Made by a program: the position numbers and the translations under genes. From Bradyrhizobium sp. BRP22 (GTDB lineage Bacteria; Pseudomonadota; Alphaproteobacteria; Rhizobiales; Xanthobacteraceae), in the NCBI RefSeq assembly GCF_020194175.1, contig NZ_JADYVX010000022.1, forward strand, positions 1 through 64,000: DNA of 64,000 bases, given 5' to 3'. Below, piece by piece: positions 1 to 9,429 of this stretch. The first letter of the stretch is position 1. Every line of letters starts with the position of its first letter. The notes below the pieces were generated by a model. That model ran no database searches. It was not told where the DNA came from and saw nothing but the letters and a program-made list of their open reading frames with translations.

Positions 1-3
1 CCC

Positions 4-807
4 CTACTCCGCCGCCTCCGACATCACGGCCATCGGCACGCGCGCAAGCCAGTCGCCAATGAAATGCTTCAGCCACGCCCGCTCGATCGCGTCGTAGATA
101 GCGCGGTCGGCAAAGTGCTGGTGGCGAGGACGGGCGCCGGGCGCGTCCATGCGGTCGCAACCGCGCGTGGTCCAGCAATGCATCATGGCGTAGGTAACAT
201 CGGGGTGAAACTGCAGGCCGAAGGCGTGTCCATACCGGAACGCCTGCACCGGAAAGTCGTCGCCCTCGGCGAGAAGCTCGGCGCCGTCAGGCAATTCGAA
301 TCCCTCGCGGTGCCAATGATAGACCTGCGCGGGCCAGTGGGCGCAAAGCGCGCGGCCCGCCTCGGTGGGGCGGATCGGATAGTAACCGATCTCGGCGCGG
401 CCTTCCGGATGCGGCGCGACGGTCGCGCCGAGCTGCCTCGCGAGCATCTGAGCCCCCAAGCAGATGCCGAGAAACGGCCGCTGCTCGCGCAGCGGAATCT
501 CGATCCAGTCGATCTCCCGCCGCACAAAATCATCGCCGTCATTCGCACTCATCGGGCCGCCGAAGATGATGGCACCGGCGTGCTCATCAAGCGTCTCGGG
601 AAGCGGATCGCCAAACCGCGGGCGGCGTATATCCAGGGGATGACCGAGTGCCGCCAAGGCGTTGCCGACGCGGCCGGGCTTGGAGGTCTCCTGGTGCAGG
701 ACGATCAGGACCGGCAGCAGGGAGGCAGATTCGCTTGGGGTGACGACCGCGCGCCTTCCACCCGGGAAAGGCAGCACCAAATTGGCTTTTTCAGACCGTG
801 ACGACAT
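4..807 (-). CDS. Class I glutamine amidotransferase (GMP synthase-like)
   Basis: 267 aa protein with a class I glutamine amidotransferase fold. The nucleophile elbow GICLGAQ puts the catalytic Cys near residue 116, and the second triad block FHPD gives His 201 and an acidic residue at 203 (Asp, where most family members have Glu). It should hydrolyse glutamine or a gamma-glutamyl compound; stand-alone members of this type act in glutamine-derived nitrogen transfer or gamma-glutamyl catabolism. The substrate cannot be read from the sequence. The first 30 residues are not conserved-looking, so a start further inside is possible. It lies downstream of the SDR gene on the same strand, 134 bases away. 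Confidence 0.85.
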   Translation of the reverse strand: MSSRSEKANLVLPFPGGRRAVVTPSESASLLPVLIVLHQETSKPGRVGNALAALGHPLDIRRPRFGDPLPETLDEHAGAIIFGGPMSANDGDDFVRREIDWIEIPLREQRPFLGICLGAQMLARQLGATVAPHPEGRAEIGYYPIRPTEAGRALCAHWPAQVYHWHREGFELPDGAELLAEGDDFPVQAFRYGHAFGLQFHPDVTYAMMHCWTTRGCDRMDAPGARPRHQHFADRAIYDAIERAWLKHFIGDWLARVPMAVMSEAAE

Positions 808-811
808 CGAC

Positions 812-848
812 CTCAGGCGGCATGCAGCAAGCTGGCAGCATGCCTGAG
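812..848. repeat. Inverted repeat between SDR and amidotransferase genes
   Basis: Arms CTCAGGC..CATGC and GCATGCCTGAG pair over about 12 bp with a 2-nt bulge around a 14-nt loop. It lies just 5' of the amidotransferase start. There is no T-run, so it is not a classic terminator; its role is unknown. Confidence 0.45.
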
Positions 849-941
849 TGATTCTTAATTTCAGGTGAGTTCACGCCAACTCATCGAAATTTGAAAGCAA
901 ATCACGGGCCAGATGGGCGGCCCATGGTCCGGAAAAGTGCG

Positions 942-1718
942 TCAGCGTCGACGGAGCTGGAAACCGCCGGACGCCGCCAGGATGAACGAGCGTGGGAACA
1001 ATCGGAGCAGGAACGGCACGACCTTGATCGGGCCGGGCAGCACCGCGCGCTTGTTTGCCATCAAGCCGTGATAGGCCTGCCGCGCGACCTCCGCCGCCGA
1101 GACGTTGAGAATCGCGGAGTCGAATCCCGGCGCGAACCCGGCGCGGGCCTGGAATTCCGTCGGCACCGGCCCCGGGCAGACCACGGTGACACGGACGCCG
1201 TGCGGCGCAAGCTCCTTGCGCAACGCCTCCGTGAACGACAGCACATAGGCCTTGGAAGCGTAGTAGACCGCCATGCCCGGCCCCGGCAGGAAGCCGGCGA
1301 TCGAGCCGAGATTGAGGATGCCGCCGCGATGGCGGATCACCGAATCCGTGAATCGCAGCGACAGGTCGGTCAGCGCGCGGATGTTGACGTTGATGATGTT
1401 GAGCTGTTCGGTCCGGTCACACTTGTTCGCATAGCCGAACACGCCGAAGCCTGCATTGTTGACGATATATTCGACCTCGACGCCGGCCTCAGCCAGCGCG
1501 GCGGCGATCTTGTCGCCAGCGTCGGATTGCACGAGATCACAGGGAATCACGATCGGCGTCGCGCCGCCCTTGGCCGCGATTTCATTTGCGAGCGCGGTGA
1601 GGCGCTCGGCGCGGCGCGCCACCAACGCCACACGATGACCGTTTGATGCGAAAACATGCGCCAGCTCGGTGCCTATGCCCGCCGATGCACCGGTAATCAG
1701 TGTCACACGCTCGGTCAC
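942..1718 (-). CDS. SDR family NAD(P)-dependent oxidoreductase
   Basis: 258 aa, the usual length of a classical short-chain dehydrogenase. The nucleotide-binding motif GASAGIG is at residues 10–16, NNAG at 87–90, the catalytic Ser near 139, and the YxxxK pair at Tyr152/Lys156. It should reduce or oxidise an alcohol/carbonyl pair with NAD(P). The ALVARR segment after beta-2 suggests NADP preference. The C-terminus is hydrophobic and may touch the membrane, as in DltE-like acyl-reducing SDRs. The substrate is unknown. Confidence 0.9.
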   Translation of the reverse strand: MTERVTLITGASAGIGTELAHVFASNGHRVALVARRAERLTALANEIAAKGGATPIVIPCDLVQSDAGDKIAAALAEAGVEVEYIVNNAGFGVFGYANKCDRTEQLNIINVNIRALTDLSLRFTDSVIRHRGGILNLGSIAGFLPGPGMAVYYASKAYVLSFTEALRKELAPHGVRVTVVCPGPVPTEFQARAGFAPGFDSAILNVSAAEVARQAYHGLMANKRAVLPGPIKVVPFLLRLFPRSFILAASGGFQLRRR

Positions 1719-1948
1719 GATCGAATGCTCATAATCAACTACAGGGCCCCACTACGAACGGCCGGACGAGAGCATAGGCTTGTGGCCGGGCGCAAGCCGT
1801 CCGCCGGAATATCGACATGCAACGCCGGCCGCGCCTTCAATCGGAACGCGCTATTTTCCGATCGATCGCGCTGCCAAACTACTTAGGGAATGTACATTAA
1901 AGTTTGGTCATCTGCACGGCGGCAAGCGAACAGCCCGCGAACGCCGTG

Positions 1949-2455
1949 TCAGATTGCCGCGTCCGCAACGCCCCAGGGACCCCGGGGCAGGCTCGCCTGC
2001 TTCTCGGCGACGCGACGCTTCAGATCGATGCGATCGCGCGAGGAAACGCCGAGCAGATCGGCGGCGCGCCACACCACATTGTCCTCGAACTCGCTGACCT
2101 GGCCGTCGGCATAGACCAGTTCCCACATCATCTCGACGATGCGCAGCCGACCCTCCTCATTGACCTGCCGCATAATGACGCTGGTGAAATGATAGAGATC
2201 GACCGCCTCGCCTTCGATCCGCGTCGCGGACGCGATCAACTTGTCCGCGGTGCCGGGATCGAGCCCAAAGCGGGTTTCGATCAGGCTGTGCAGCTTGCGC
2301 TTTTCGTTTGCGGTCGGCTCGCCGTCGATCGAGACGACGTGGACCAGCAGCGCGGTGGCGGCAAGGCGGTAATCATTGTCATCGAACGCACGATCGGCTT
2401 GCGCGTCGGGCGACACAATATCGGCAATGAACTGGCGAAGTCCGTCGAGCATCAA
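1949..2455 (-). CDS. TerB-like (tellurite resistance TerB family) protein
   Basis: 168 aa, mostly helical. It carries the two acidic TerB signatures, VVSIDGEPTANE around residue 40 and WELVYADGQVSEFED around 111, which bind divalent metal in known TerB folds. No terC/terD/terZ neighbours are present, so this is a solitary TerB domain as found widely in alphaproteobacteria, and tellurite resistance should not be assumed. Two ATG codons in tandem form the start. Confidence 0.8.
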   Translation of the reverse strand: MMLDGLRQFIADIVSPDAQADRAFDDNDYRLAATALLVHVVSIDGEPTANEKRKLHSLIETRFGLDPGTADKLIASATRIEGEAVDLYHFTSVIMRQVNEEGRLRIVEMMWELVYADGQVSEFEDNVVWRAADLLGVSSRDRIDLKRRVAEKQASLPRGPWGVADAAI

Positions 2456-2559
2456 CGCCTCTATCGCTTGACAGGTGTATTGGAGCTATATGGCGTGGAA
2501 ACAGGGCTCGCGCAATTGCGCCGGTTCTGCGGCCTGCATTACGTTTAGGCAATCTCAGG

Positions 2560-2681
2560 CGTCGTCCCGCGAAGACGCGGACCCATAACCACAGGAGCCG
2601 TTGCTTGACGGAGGCGTCGAACAGATTGCCTCACAGGTAGATCACGCGGTGTGGGTCGCGGCTCAAGGCCGGGACGACGAA
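2560..2681. repeat. Intergenic palindromic repeat (GTCGTCCCG type)
   Basis: The ends GTCGTCCCG and CGGGACGAC are inverted and flank a degenerate spacer in the 273-base gap between the TerB and cyclase genes. The same CGTCGTCCCGGC core recurs at 27530–27562. No coding potential is seen. Confidence 0.55.
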
Positions 2682-2728
2682 ACGTCATTGTGAGCCAACG
2701 GGTCGCAATGACGGTTGGGACCGGCCAC

Positions 2729-4138
2729 TCAAGGTATCTCGTACACCACCATCTTGTCGGCGATGCCGCGCAGGGCTGCTTCCTTCTGGATCGGCCGGAT
2801 CTCCGCTTTCTTCAAAATCGAGAGCACTTCCGGCGAATCGATCACCGGCGTGGTGATGTGGATTTCCTGCTGGGTCGAGAGGCTCTGCACGCGTGCGGCG
2901 ATATTCACGGTCTGGCCGAAATAATCCTGCCGCTCGTTCAGCATCACCGCGAGGCACGGACCTTCGTGGATCCCGATCTTGACGATCAGATCCTCCTTGC
3001 CGCGCTCGTCGTTGAGCTTCTTCATCGCCGCGCGCATGCGCAAGCCCGCGGCGAGCGCGTGTTCCGGCTTGATGAAGGTTGCCATGACGGCATCGCCGAT
3101 GGTCTTGACGACCGCGCCGTGCTCGGAAGCGATGATCTCGAGCAGAGCATGGAAATGCGCGCGCACGAGATCGAAAGCCGCGAGATCGCCCACCCGCTCA
3201 TAAAGCGCGGTCGAGCCCTTGAGATCGGTGAACAGGAAGGTCAGCGAGGTGATCTTCAATCGCTGGTCGACGTTGAGATTGTCGGCCTTGAAGACGTCGC
3301 GGAACGTCTGGTTGCTCAACATCCGCTTGGCAGTGAGAATCGGCTTGCGCCTGCCCAACATCTCGTGGAGCGCGTCGCCCGCGACCCAGACCGACGGCAA
3401 TACGCGGACGCCGGCCTGATTTTCCAGCGAGAGCCGCAACGGCCCCGGCCGCAGCGACGTCGTGCCGGTCGGCGCCTGCAGCTTGTTGTAGACGATTGAA
3501 AGCTGCTGGCGATCGGTGGTCGGCTCGCCCTGGATGTCAAGGAAGTGTGCCGAATGCGTCACCGGCTCGAACACGATGACGAACTGACCGGGCAAATTCA
3601 GCGACAGGATCGCCTTCTCGCCGGCCGGCAGTTCGAGCGCTTCGAGCGTGGTTTCGTTGATCAGGTGTGAAAACGATTCTTCGTTGATGTCGACGCCCGA
3701 GCTCCAGAACATCTGCCGCACATAGTCCCAGAGCGGCAGCGTGTTGGGGTCATGCGCGCCGATGCGGCGGACCCGCGGGCTGACGGTGAAGGCGACCTCG
3801 ACCATTTCGTCGACGGAAGCCTCGTAGCCGGCGGCGCAGAGCGCGCAATTGTAATCGTCATGACGCAGCGATTTCAGCGTGGAGTGCGCATCGAGCACCC
3901 CGCCACAGCCCGGACACAGCACATTCCAGCTCATGTCGAACAGGCCGAGCCGTGAGGCGTGGAGGAAGCCGGCAATGACCTTTTCCTCGTCGAGCCCGGT
4001 ACGCCTGGCGAAGTCCAGCAGGTTGATGCGGTTGAGATCGCGATCGCGACCATCGGCGATCAGCCGCGCGATCTCGTCGACGACGGCCGGATCGGCCGTC
4101 TGTTTCAACACTGCGAACTGGGCCTGGGTGTCGCTCAT
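2729..4138 (-). CDS. Class III adenylate/guanylate cyclase with N-terminal zinc-ribbon-like region
   Basis: 469 aa, soluble. The C-terminal class III cyclase homology domain (about 296–469) has the metal-binding Asp of FTDLKGST (Asp305) and the second Asp of GDAVMATF (Asp349), plus the GQTVNIAARVQS segment. It should make cAMP or cGMP from the NTP; base specificity cannot be fixed by eye. Two CxxC pairs (Cys75/78 and Cys98/101) form a likely zinc ribbon, and the 120–290 region is probably a sensor or regulatory module (the DUF5939-type arrangement). There are no membrane segments. A cNMP-binding protein is encoded at 58322–58762, but a link is only inferred. Confidence 0.88.
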   Translation of the reverse strand: MSDTQAQFAVLKQTADPAVVDEIARLIADGRDRDLNRINLLDFARRTGLDEEKVIAGFLHASRLGLFDMSWNVLCPGCGGVLDAHSTLKSLRHDDYNCALCAAGYEASVDEMVEVAFTVSPRVRRIGAHDPNTLPLWDYVRQMFWSSGVDINEESFSHLINETTLEALELPAGEKAILSLNLPGQFVIVFEPVTHSAHFLDIQGEPTTDRQQLSIVYNKLQAPTGTTSLRPGPLRLSLENQAGVRVLPSVWVAGDALHEMLGRRKPILTAKRMLSNQTFRDVFKADNLNVDQRLKITSLTFLFTDLKGSTALYERVGDLAAFDLVRAHFHALLEIIASEHGAVVKTIGDAVMATFIKPEHALAAGLRMRAAMKKLNDERGKEDLIVKIGIHEGPCLAVMLNERQDYFGQTVNIAARVQSLSTQQEIHITTPVIDSPEVLSILKKAEIRPIQKEAALRGIADKMVVYEIP

Positions 4139-4184
4139 GGCGGAACCTTAGATGAGATGACCCGCGCCGAAACGCAAGGTCTGG

Positions 4185-5570
4185 CTATCTCGGCGTGATC
4201 GCAAACATCGGCGAGTGGTCGGGCTGGGTCGTCACCACGCCGACCGGCATCACCGGCTGCTTGTCGACCAGCTCGACGCGGAAGGCGCCGATCAGTTTCG
4301 CCAGCGCCAGCGTCGCCTCGACCAGCGCGAAATGCGCGCCGATGCAGACCCGAGCGCCGACGCCGAACGGCAGATAGGCAAAACGATCCGGCGGCGTTCC
4401 GGTCATGAAACGCGACGGCACGAAAGCCGCCGGATCATGCCAGAGCTTCTCGTGCCGGTGCAGCAGCCACGGCGCGATCAGCACCACGTCGTGCTTTCTC
4501 ACCGGCATGCCGGAGATGGTGTCCGCACCCGCCGCGGCGCGCGCGATCAGGAAGGCCGGCGGATAGAGCCGCATGGTCTCCTCGACGACGGCGCGGGTGA
4601 ATTTCAGCCGCTCGATCTCGAGGCCGCCACTCGCGGCCACCGCCTGCGCCTCGGCGGCGAGATCCTCCTGCGTCGCCGGATCGAGCGAAAGCAGATAGAG
4701 CGCCCAGAACAAGGCGGTCGCCGTCGTCTCGTGGCCGGCAAGGATCATGGTCGCGATCTCGTCACCGAGCTGCGCGTCGGTGAAGGCCTGTCCGGTCTCG
4801 GGGTCGCGCGCCGCGACCATGAGGTCGAACAGGTCGCGCGGCGGCGCATCGCTCGTCTTGCCGGCAGCGCGGCGCTCCGCCATCAGCATGGCGACGAATG
4901 CGGTCCAGCGCTTGCGGAAACGGGCGCGCGCGAAGTCCTGCGGGCTCGGCCAGCTCAGGGGCAACACCATGTCCAGGAAATGCGGCCGCGCCAGCCGCGC
5001 GCCATATTCCATGACGAAATCCCGCAAGGTGCCGCCATGGCGATCCATGCCGAACGAGAACATGGTGCGGCCAGCGATCTCGAGCGTCATCCGCTGCATC
5101 GTCTCGCGGAGGTCCACCGGACGGTGGCTCACGGCCATGAGCTTTCCGATGGTCTCGTCGGTCACCGCGATCATGTGCGGCACCAGCGTCGTGATCGCGC
5201 GCGGCGTGAAGGCCGGTGCGAGCGTGCGGCGCTGGTGTTTCCAGGCCCGGCCTTCGGCGACCAGAAGACCGTCGCCAAGCATCGGGCGCAACACCCGGAA
5301 GGCGGCCGGCGTGCGCGTATAATTCTCATAGTTGTCGACCAGCACATGCCTGATCGCATCTGATGTATTGAGGATGAAGCTGCTGCGGCCGAAGAAGCGG
5401 CCGCAGACGATCTCCTCCTCATAGGCGCGCTGGCTCCAGCTTCCGATCGGGCTTTCGCGGATCGCCCTCATCCGCCTGAAGACGGACATGTCCTCGGGCG
5501 CGCGCGGCGGCGCCGGCGGCACCAGCCGCTTGCGCGTGACTGGCAGGTCGTAGAGCTCGGCTATGCTCAT
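4185..5570 (-). CDS. Cytochrome P450
   Basis: 461 aa, full length for a bacterial P450. The I-helix oxygen-binding motif AGHETTATAL, the K-helix EETMRLYPP (ExxR) and the haem loop FGVGARVCIGAHFAL with axial Cys409 are all present. It should be a soluble monooxygenase needing a ferredoxin or other reductase, none of which is adjacent. The WSQRAYEEEIVCGRFFGRSSFILN region near the N-terminus matches P450s that act on hydrophobic substrates, but the substrate is not predictable. Start ATG at 5568–5570. Confidence 0.93.
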   Translation of the reverse strand: MSIAELYDLPVTRKRLVPPAPPRAPEDMSVFRRMRAIRESPIGSWSQRAYEEEIVCGRFFGRSSFILNTSDAIRHVLVDNYENYTRTPAAFRVLRPMLGDGLLVAEGRAWKHQRRTLAPAFTPRAITTLVPHMIAVTDETIGKLMAVSHRPVDLRETMQRMTLEIAGRTMFSFGMDRHGGTLRDFVMEYGARLARPHFLDMVLPLSWPSPQDFARARFRKRWTAFVAMLMAERRAAGKTSDAPPRDLFDLMVAARDPETGQAFTDAQLGDEIATMILAGHETTATALFWALYLLSLDPATQEDLAAEAQAVAASGGLEIERLKFTRAVVEETMRLYPPAFLIARAAAGADTISGMPVRKHDVVLIAPWLLHRHEKLWHDPAAFVPSRFMTGTPPDRFAYLPFGVGARVCIGAHFALVEATLALAKLIGAFRVELVDKQPVMPVGVVTTQPDHSPMFAITPR

Positions 5571-5816
5571 GGTGCTTGCTCCAGTCTCGAACCGCTAGTC
5601 TACGCTCTCCATCCGGGGGTGATGAAGACATAAAAGGGCGTCTTCCGGGAGAGTTCGCCTGAACACGCTCATTTGTTACCTCGCCAGCCTCTCCTCAAGC
5701 TCTCAAGCCATGTCTTTGCGGGGCCGAAATGACAGCAAGACGGCTGGACAATGCCGGCCTTTGACGGGCATCACTCCGCTGCCGGAATCAGCCAAACAGA
5801 GGACTACGGAACCACC

Positions 5817-7508
5817 ATGACAGCATCGCCGCGACGCTCGAGCCTGGCCGCCGACGGCATCCTGGCGCCGCTTGTGCATTCGGTGTTCCGGCGCATCTGG
5901 CTGGCGAGCCTGCTCTCCAACCTCGGGATCCTGATCCAGGGCGTCGGCGCCGCCTGGGCGATGACGCAGATGACGTCGTCGGCCGACAAGGTGGCGCTGG
6001 TGCAGACCGCCCTGATGCTGCCGATCATGCTGATCTCGATGCCGGCCGGCGCCATCGCCGACATGCATGACCGCCGGGTCGTGGCGATGGTGTCGCTCGT
6101 GATCGCACTGGTCGGCGCCACGGTGCTGACGGTGCTTGCATGGCTCGATCTGGTGACGCCGAACATCCTGCTCGCGTTCTGCTTCATCGTCGGCAGCGGC
6201 ATGGCGCTGTTCGGCCCGGCCTGGCAGTCCTCGGTCAGCGAGCAGGTCCCGCCCGAAACGCTGCCCGCCGCGGTGGCGCTGAACGGCATCAGCTACAACA
6301 TCGCCCGCAGCTTCGGGCCGGCGATCGGCGGCATCGTGGTCGCAACCGCGGGCGCGGTGGCCGCCTTCGCGCTCAACGCCCTGTTTTATCTGCCGCTTCT
6401 GATCGTGCTGTTTCTCTGGGATCGCGTCAGCGAGCCGTCGCGACTGCCGCGCGAGCGGCTGAACCGCGCCATCGTCTCCGGCGTGCGCTACATCAATCAT
6501 TCGCCAGCGATCAAGATCGTGCTGACACGCACGCTGGTGACCGGCATCATCGGCGGCTCAGTCTCCGCGCTGATGCCGCTGGTGGCGCGCGACCTCTTGC
6601 ATGGCGGCGCGCAGACCTACGGCATCATGCTCGGCGCCTTCGGCATGGGCGCGGTGCTCGGCGCGCTGAATATCGGCGAGGTGCGCAAGCGGATGAGCGG
6701 CGAAGCGGCGGTGCGCGTCTGCGCCATTTTGATGGCCGGCGCGATTGCCGCGGTCGCGATCAGCACGCAGCCGGTGGTGACGGCGGCAGCGCTGGTGCTG
6801 GCCGGCGCGGTCTGGATGCTGGCGATCGCGCTGTTCAATATCGGCGTGCAGCTCTCGGCGCCGCGCTGGGTCGCCGGCCGCTCGCTGGCGGCGTTCCAGG
6901 CCGCGATCGCGGGCGGAATCGCGATCGGGAGCTGGGGCTGGGGCCGCCTCACCGATAGCGCCGGCGTCGAGACGGCGCTCCTGGTTTCCGCCGGGCTGAT
7001 GCTGCTGTCGCCATTGCTGGGACTATGGCTCAGGATGCCGCCGATCGGCGCCCGCAACGAAGATGCCACCGAGGCGCTCGCCGATCCCGAGGTTCGCCTG
7101 TCACTCACCCCGCGCAGCGGCCCGCTGGTGGTCGAGATCGAGTATCGCGTCGCGCAGGACAACGCCCGCGCCTTTCACAATGTGATGCTGGAGGTGCAGC
7201 TCAGCCGGCAGCGCAACGGCGCCTATGGCTGGTCGATCGCGCGCGACATCGCCGATCCCGAATTGTGGACCGAGCGCTATCACTGCCCGACCTGGCTCGA
7301 TTACCTGCGCCAGCGCAACCGCGCCACCCAATCCGAGCGAGAACTGCATCTAAAGGCGATAGCTTTCCATCTCGGCCCCGAACCGATCAGGGTGCGCCGC
7401 ATGCTGGAGCGCCCGTTCGGCTCGGTGCGCTGGAAGGACGAGACGCCAGACCCCGGAGCCACCGAAGTGTTGCCTGTCGTCGCCACGGCGGCCGGGAGCA
7501 GCACCTGA
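5817..7508 (+). CDS. MFS exporter of the MFS_3/EntS type with C-terminal soluble domain
   Basis: 563 aa from ATG 5817; an earlier ATG at 5751 would add 22 polar residues with no support. Residues ~1–420 form about 12 membrane helices with the MFS motif (AGAIADMHDRR) of the EntS/MFS_3 group, which exports siderophores or drugs. The last ~130 residues (from VVEIEYRVAQDNARAFHNVM) form a soluble alpha/beta domain resembling antibiotic-biosynthesis-monooxygenase-like folds, which is found in long MFS_3 proteins. The substrate is unknown. It is transcribed divergently from the P450; the 246-base gap holds no gene. Confidence 0.85.
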   Translation: MTASPRRSSLAADGILAPLVHSVFRRIWLASLLSNLGILIQGVGAAWAMTQMTSSADKVALVQTALMLPIMLISMPAGAIADMHDRRVVAMVSLVIALVGATVLTVLAWLDLVTPNILLAFCFIVGSGMALFGPAWQSSVSEQVPPETLPAAVALNGISYNIARSFGPAIGGIVVATAGAVAAFALNALFYLPLLIVLFLWDRVSEPSRLPRERLNRAIVSGVRYINHSPAIKIVLTRTLVTGIIGGSVSALMPLVARDLLHGGAQTYGIMLGAFGMGAVLGALNIGEVRKRMSGEAAVRVCAILMAGAIAAVAISTQPVVTAAALVLAGAVWMLAIALFNIGVQLSAPRWVAGRSLAAFQAAIAGGIAIGSWGWGRLTDSAGVETALLVSAGLMLLSPLLGLWLRMPPIGARNEDATEALADPEVRLSLTPRSGPLVVEIEYRVAQDNARAFHNVMLEVQLSRQRNGAYGWSIARDIADPELWTERYHCPTWLDYLRQRNRATQSERELHLKAIAFHLGPEPIRVRRMLERPFGSVRWKDETPDPGATEVLPVVATAAGSST

Positions 7509-7516
7509 CCCTCACC

Positions 7517-7610
7517 GTCATTCCGGGGCGCGTCGAAGACGCGGACCCGGAATCTCGAGCTTGCTGACCTCTGGATTCCCGGTTCGCGCTGGCGCGCGCC
7601 CCGGAATGAC
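7517..7610. repeat. Intergenic repeat, GTCATTCCGGGGCGC family (copy 1)
   Basis: Begins GTCATTCCGGGGCGC and ends GCCCCGGAATGAC, giving a long imperfect hairpin. Related copies are at 43787, 46678 and 62953. It sits after the MFS gene and before the convergent small Cys-rich gene. Confidence 0.8.
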
Positions 7611-7618
7611 ATGAGCCG

Positions 7619-7834
7619 TTACTGCCCGTGCGCGGTCAGCGTCTGCTGGCAGGCCTTGGTCAGGCGGCCACGGTGCTCCTTCAGGCAGGCCAGCACGGCA
7701 TCATCACCCTTGTCGAGATACGCTCGGCAGAATCGCGACGCGTCGCGCGTGCAGGCTTCCCGCCCCTGCTGCTGCTGCGCCGAGGCCGCGGACGCCACCA
7801 GAAGCAGCGGAATGACGAACAGCAATCTAGTCAT
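7619..7834 (-). CDS. Small secreted cysteine-rich protein
   Basis: 71 aa. A clear signal peptide (MTRLLFVIPLLLVASAASA) is followed by a short mature domain with four Cys in the pattern C-x7-C-x12-C-x12-C (ACTRDASRFC...VLACLKEH...KACQQ). This looks like a single bacterial copy of the cysteine-rich GLG1-type repeat found in small periplasmic proteins of Bradyrhizobium. Function is unknown; two disulfides are likely. The 285-base gap upstream to the deacetylase gene holds no gene I can support. Confidence 0.75.
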   Translation of the reverse strand: MTRLLFVIPLLLVASAASAQQQQGREACTRDASRFCRAYLDKGDDAVLACLKEHRGRLTKACQQTLTAHGQ

Positions 7835-8119
7835 TTCTCAAGCCTTCGTATGGGCAATAGGCAGGACAACGGCGTGCTATATTGTTCACGCACCTCGAAG
7901 AAAGGTTCAAACGACGGCACCCGCGGCTCGGTTCCGGCCGAACGGCCAAGCCTGCAAAGACGCTGTGCTGCATCGCCGCAAGCGTCTGTGATGACCATCA
8001 CGCAGAATAGCGGCCTAATTTTCTTCACCAAACGAAAGCGCGTTGGGATCGCGTTAAGACCTCGTTGGCACTAATGGCTCGTTACGAGCGTGTGTCCCGA
8101 GTTTCCCAAGAGAGTAGCG

Positions 8120-9169
8120 ATGCGTAATCCGATAGGCCTTTTGCTGGCCGTTGTTGTTTCGGCGGTCGTGATCGCCGGCGTGTGGTTCTGGACTGCTTCG
8201 CCACGGGCCGATGCGGCCCCTCCGCAAACCGTCGCCGCCCGGCCGGCGGATCCGCTGCCGCCAGCCGCCGCGAAATCGGCCGCCAAGGACGATGTCGAGA
8301 CCACCGCCGCGGTGTCGAAACAGGCGGCTGCCGCCCCGGCGCCAGTGCCTGCTCCGGCACCTGCGCCGATGCAGGCGAAATCGACCTGCGCCAATCCCGA
8401 TGCGCTCGGCGTCAGCCGCACCGTTGTCATCGATACCACGGGCGGGCCCGGCTTCGGCTTCCTGCAGTACAAGCAGTTCGATTTCCTCACCGACAAGGAG
8501 GTCGTGCTGACCTTCGACGACGGCCCGTGGCCGACCACGCCGGCGGTGCTGAAGGCGCTTGCGGACGAATGCACCAAGGCGCTGTTCTTCCCGATCGGCC
8601 TGCACACCACCTATCATCCTGATATCCTGAAGCAGGTCGCCGCCGCCGGTCACACCATCGGCTCCCACACCTGGTCGCACGCGCATCTCGACAGCAAGAA
8701 GCTGACGGAGCAGCAGGCCAAGGACGAGATCGAGAAGGGATTCAGCGCTGTGAAGATGGCGATCGGCACCGCGCCCTCGCCGTTCTTCCGCTTCCCGGCG
8801 CTCGCTCATACGCAAGTCACGCTCGCCCATCTGGCCAGCCGGAATATCGCGATGTTCTCCGTCGACATCGATTCGCTAGACTTCCGGTCCAGTTCGCCCG
8901 ACCAGGTCGTCCAGACCGTGATGACCAAGCTGGACAAGCAGGGCAAGGGCATCATCCTGATGCACGATCTGCAGAAGCACACCGCGCAAGCCCTGCCGAC
9001 ACTGCTGCGCCGCCTCAAGGCCGGCGGCTACAGGGTGGTGCAGATGAAGGCGAAGGAGCCGCTGGAAACCCTGCCCGAATACGACGCCCTCCTGGTGAAG
9101 GACATGAAGGTCCCGGCAGTGAGCGCGCGTCCGCTGTCCAGCGTGGTCCAGACGGTGTCGCAGCAGTAG
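8120..9169 (+). CDS. Polysaccharide deacetylase (NodB homology, CE4)
   Basis: 349 aa from ATG 8120, which is preceded by AGAGAG; the longer frame from 8090 adds ten residues without an RBS. One N-terminal membrane anchor (about 5–25) is followed by an Ala/Pro-rich linker and the NodB domain: motif 1 TFDDGPWP with the metal Asp, motif 2 SHTWSH with two metal His, and motif 3 FRFPAL. It should remove N-acetyl groups from an envelope polysaccharide or peptidoglycan at the periplasmic face. There are no nod genes nearby, so a symbiotic role is not implied. Confidence 0.88.
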   Translation: MRNPIGLLLAVVVSAVVIAGVWFWTASPRADAAPPQTVAARPADPLPPAAAKSAAKDDVETTAAVSKQAAAAPAPVPAPAPAPMQAKSTCANPDALGVSRTVVIDTTGGPGFGFLQYKQFDFLTDKEVVLTFDDGPWPTTPAVLKALADECTKALFFPIGLHTTYHPDILKQVAAAGHTIGSHTWSHAHLDSKKLTEQQAKDEIEKGFSAVKMAIGTAPSPFFRFPALAHTQVTLAHLASRNIAMFSVDIDSLDFRSSSPDQVVQTVMTKLDKQGKGIILMHDLQKHTAQALPTLLRRLKAGGYRVVQMKAKEPLETLPEYDALLVKDMKVPAVSARPLSSVVQTVSQQ

Positions 9170-9261
9170 CTGATCGAACGACGCGCGCTGTTGTCGCCAT
9201 GGCCGGGCTTGTCCCGGCCTTCGCGTTTTGAGGGCGTTCGGAAATATCAAAATGTGAGCGG

Positions 9262-9337
9262 TGGTGCCGCAAGAGGGACTCGAACCCCCGACCCCGTCAT
9301 TACGAATGACGTGCTCTACCAACTGAGCTATTGCGGC
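9262..9337 (-). tRNA. tRNA-Thr (CGU anticodon)
   Basis: On the minus strand the acceptor GCCGCAA pairs with TTGCGGC, followed by discriminator A and an encoded CCA. The anticodon stem CGTCA/TGACG encloses loop TTCGTAA, so the anticodon is CGU reading ACG (Thr). The D-arm (AGCTCAGTTGGTAGAGC) and T-arm (GGGGTTCGAGTCCC) are canonical. Length is 76 nt. Confidence 0.96.
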
Positions 9338-9429
9338 GGACCCGTTCGGCGACAGGCCGGAAAATGCGTGCGCACTGATATCGGGCGTGGCCTCGATTGG
9401 CAAGGTTGACGCGGTCATTCGACCGCATC

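Noticed and set aside
9191..9409. 72 aa plus-strand open frame with GTRTPDPVITNDVLYQLSYC
   Set aside because: Same artefact, antisense to tRNA-Thr.
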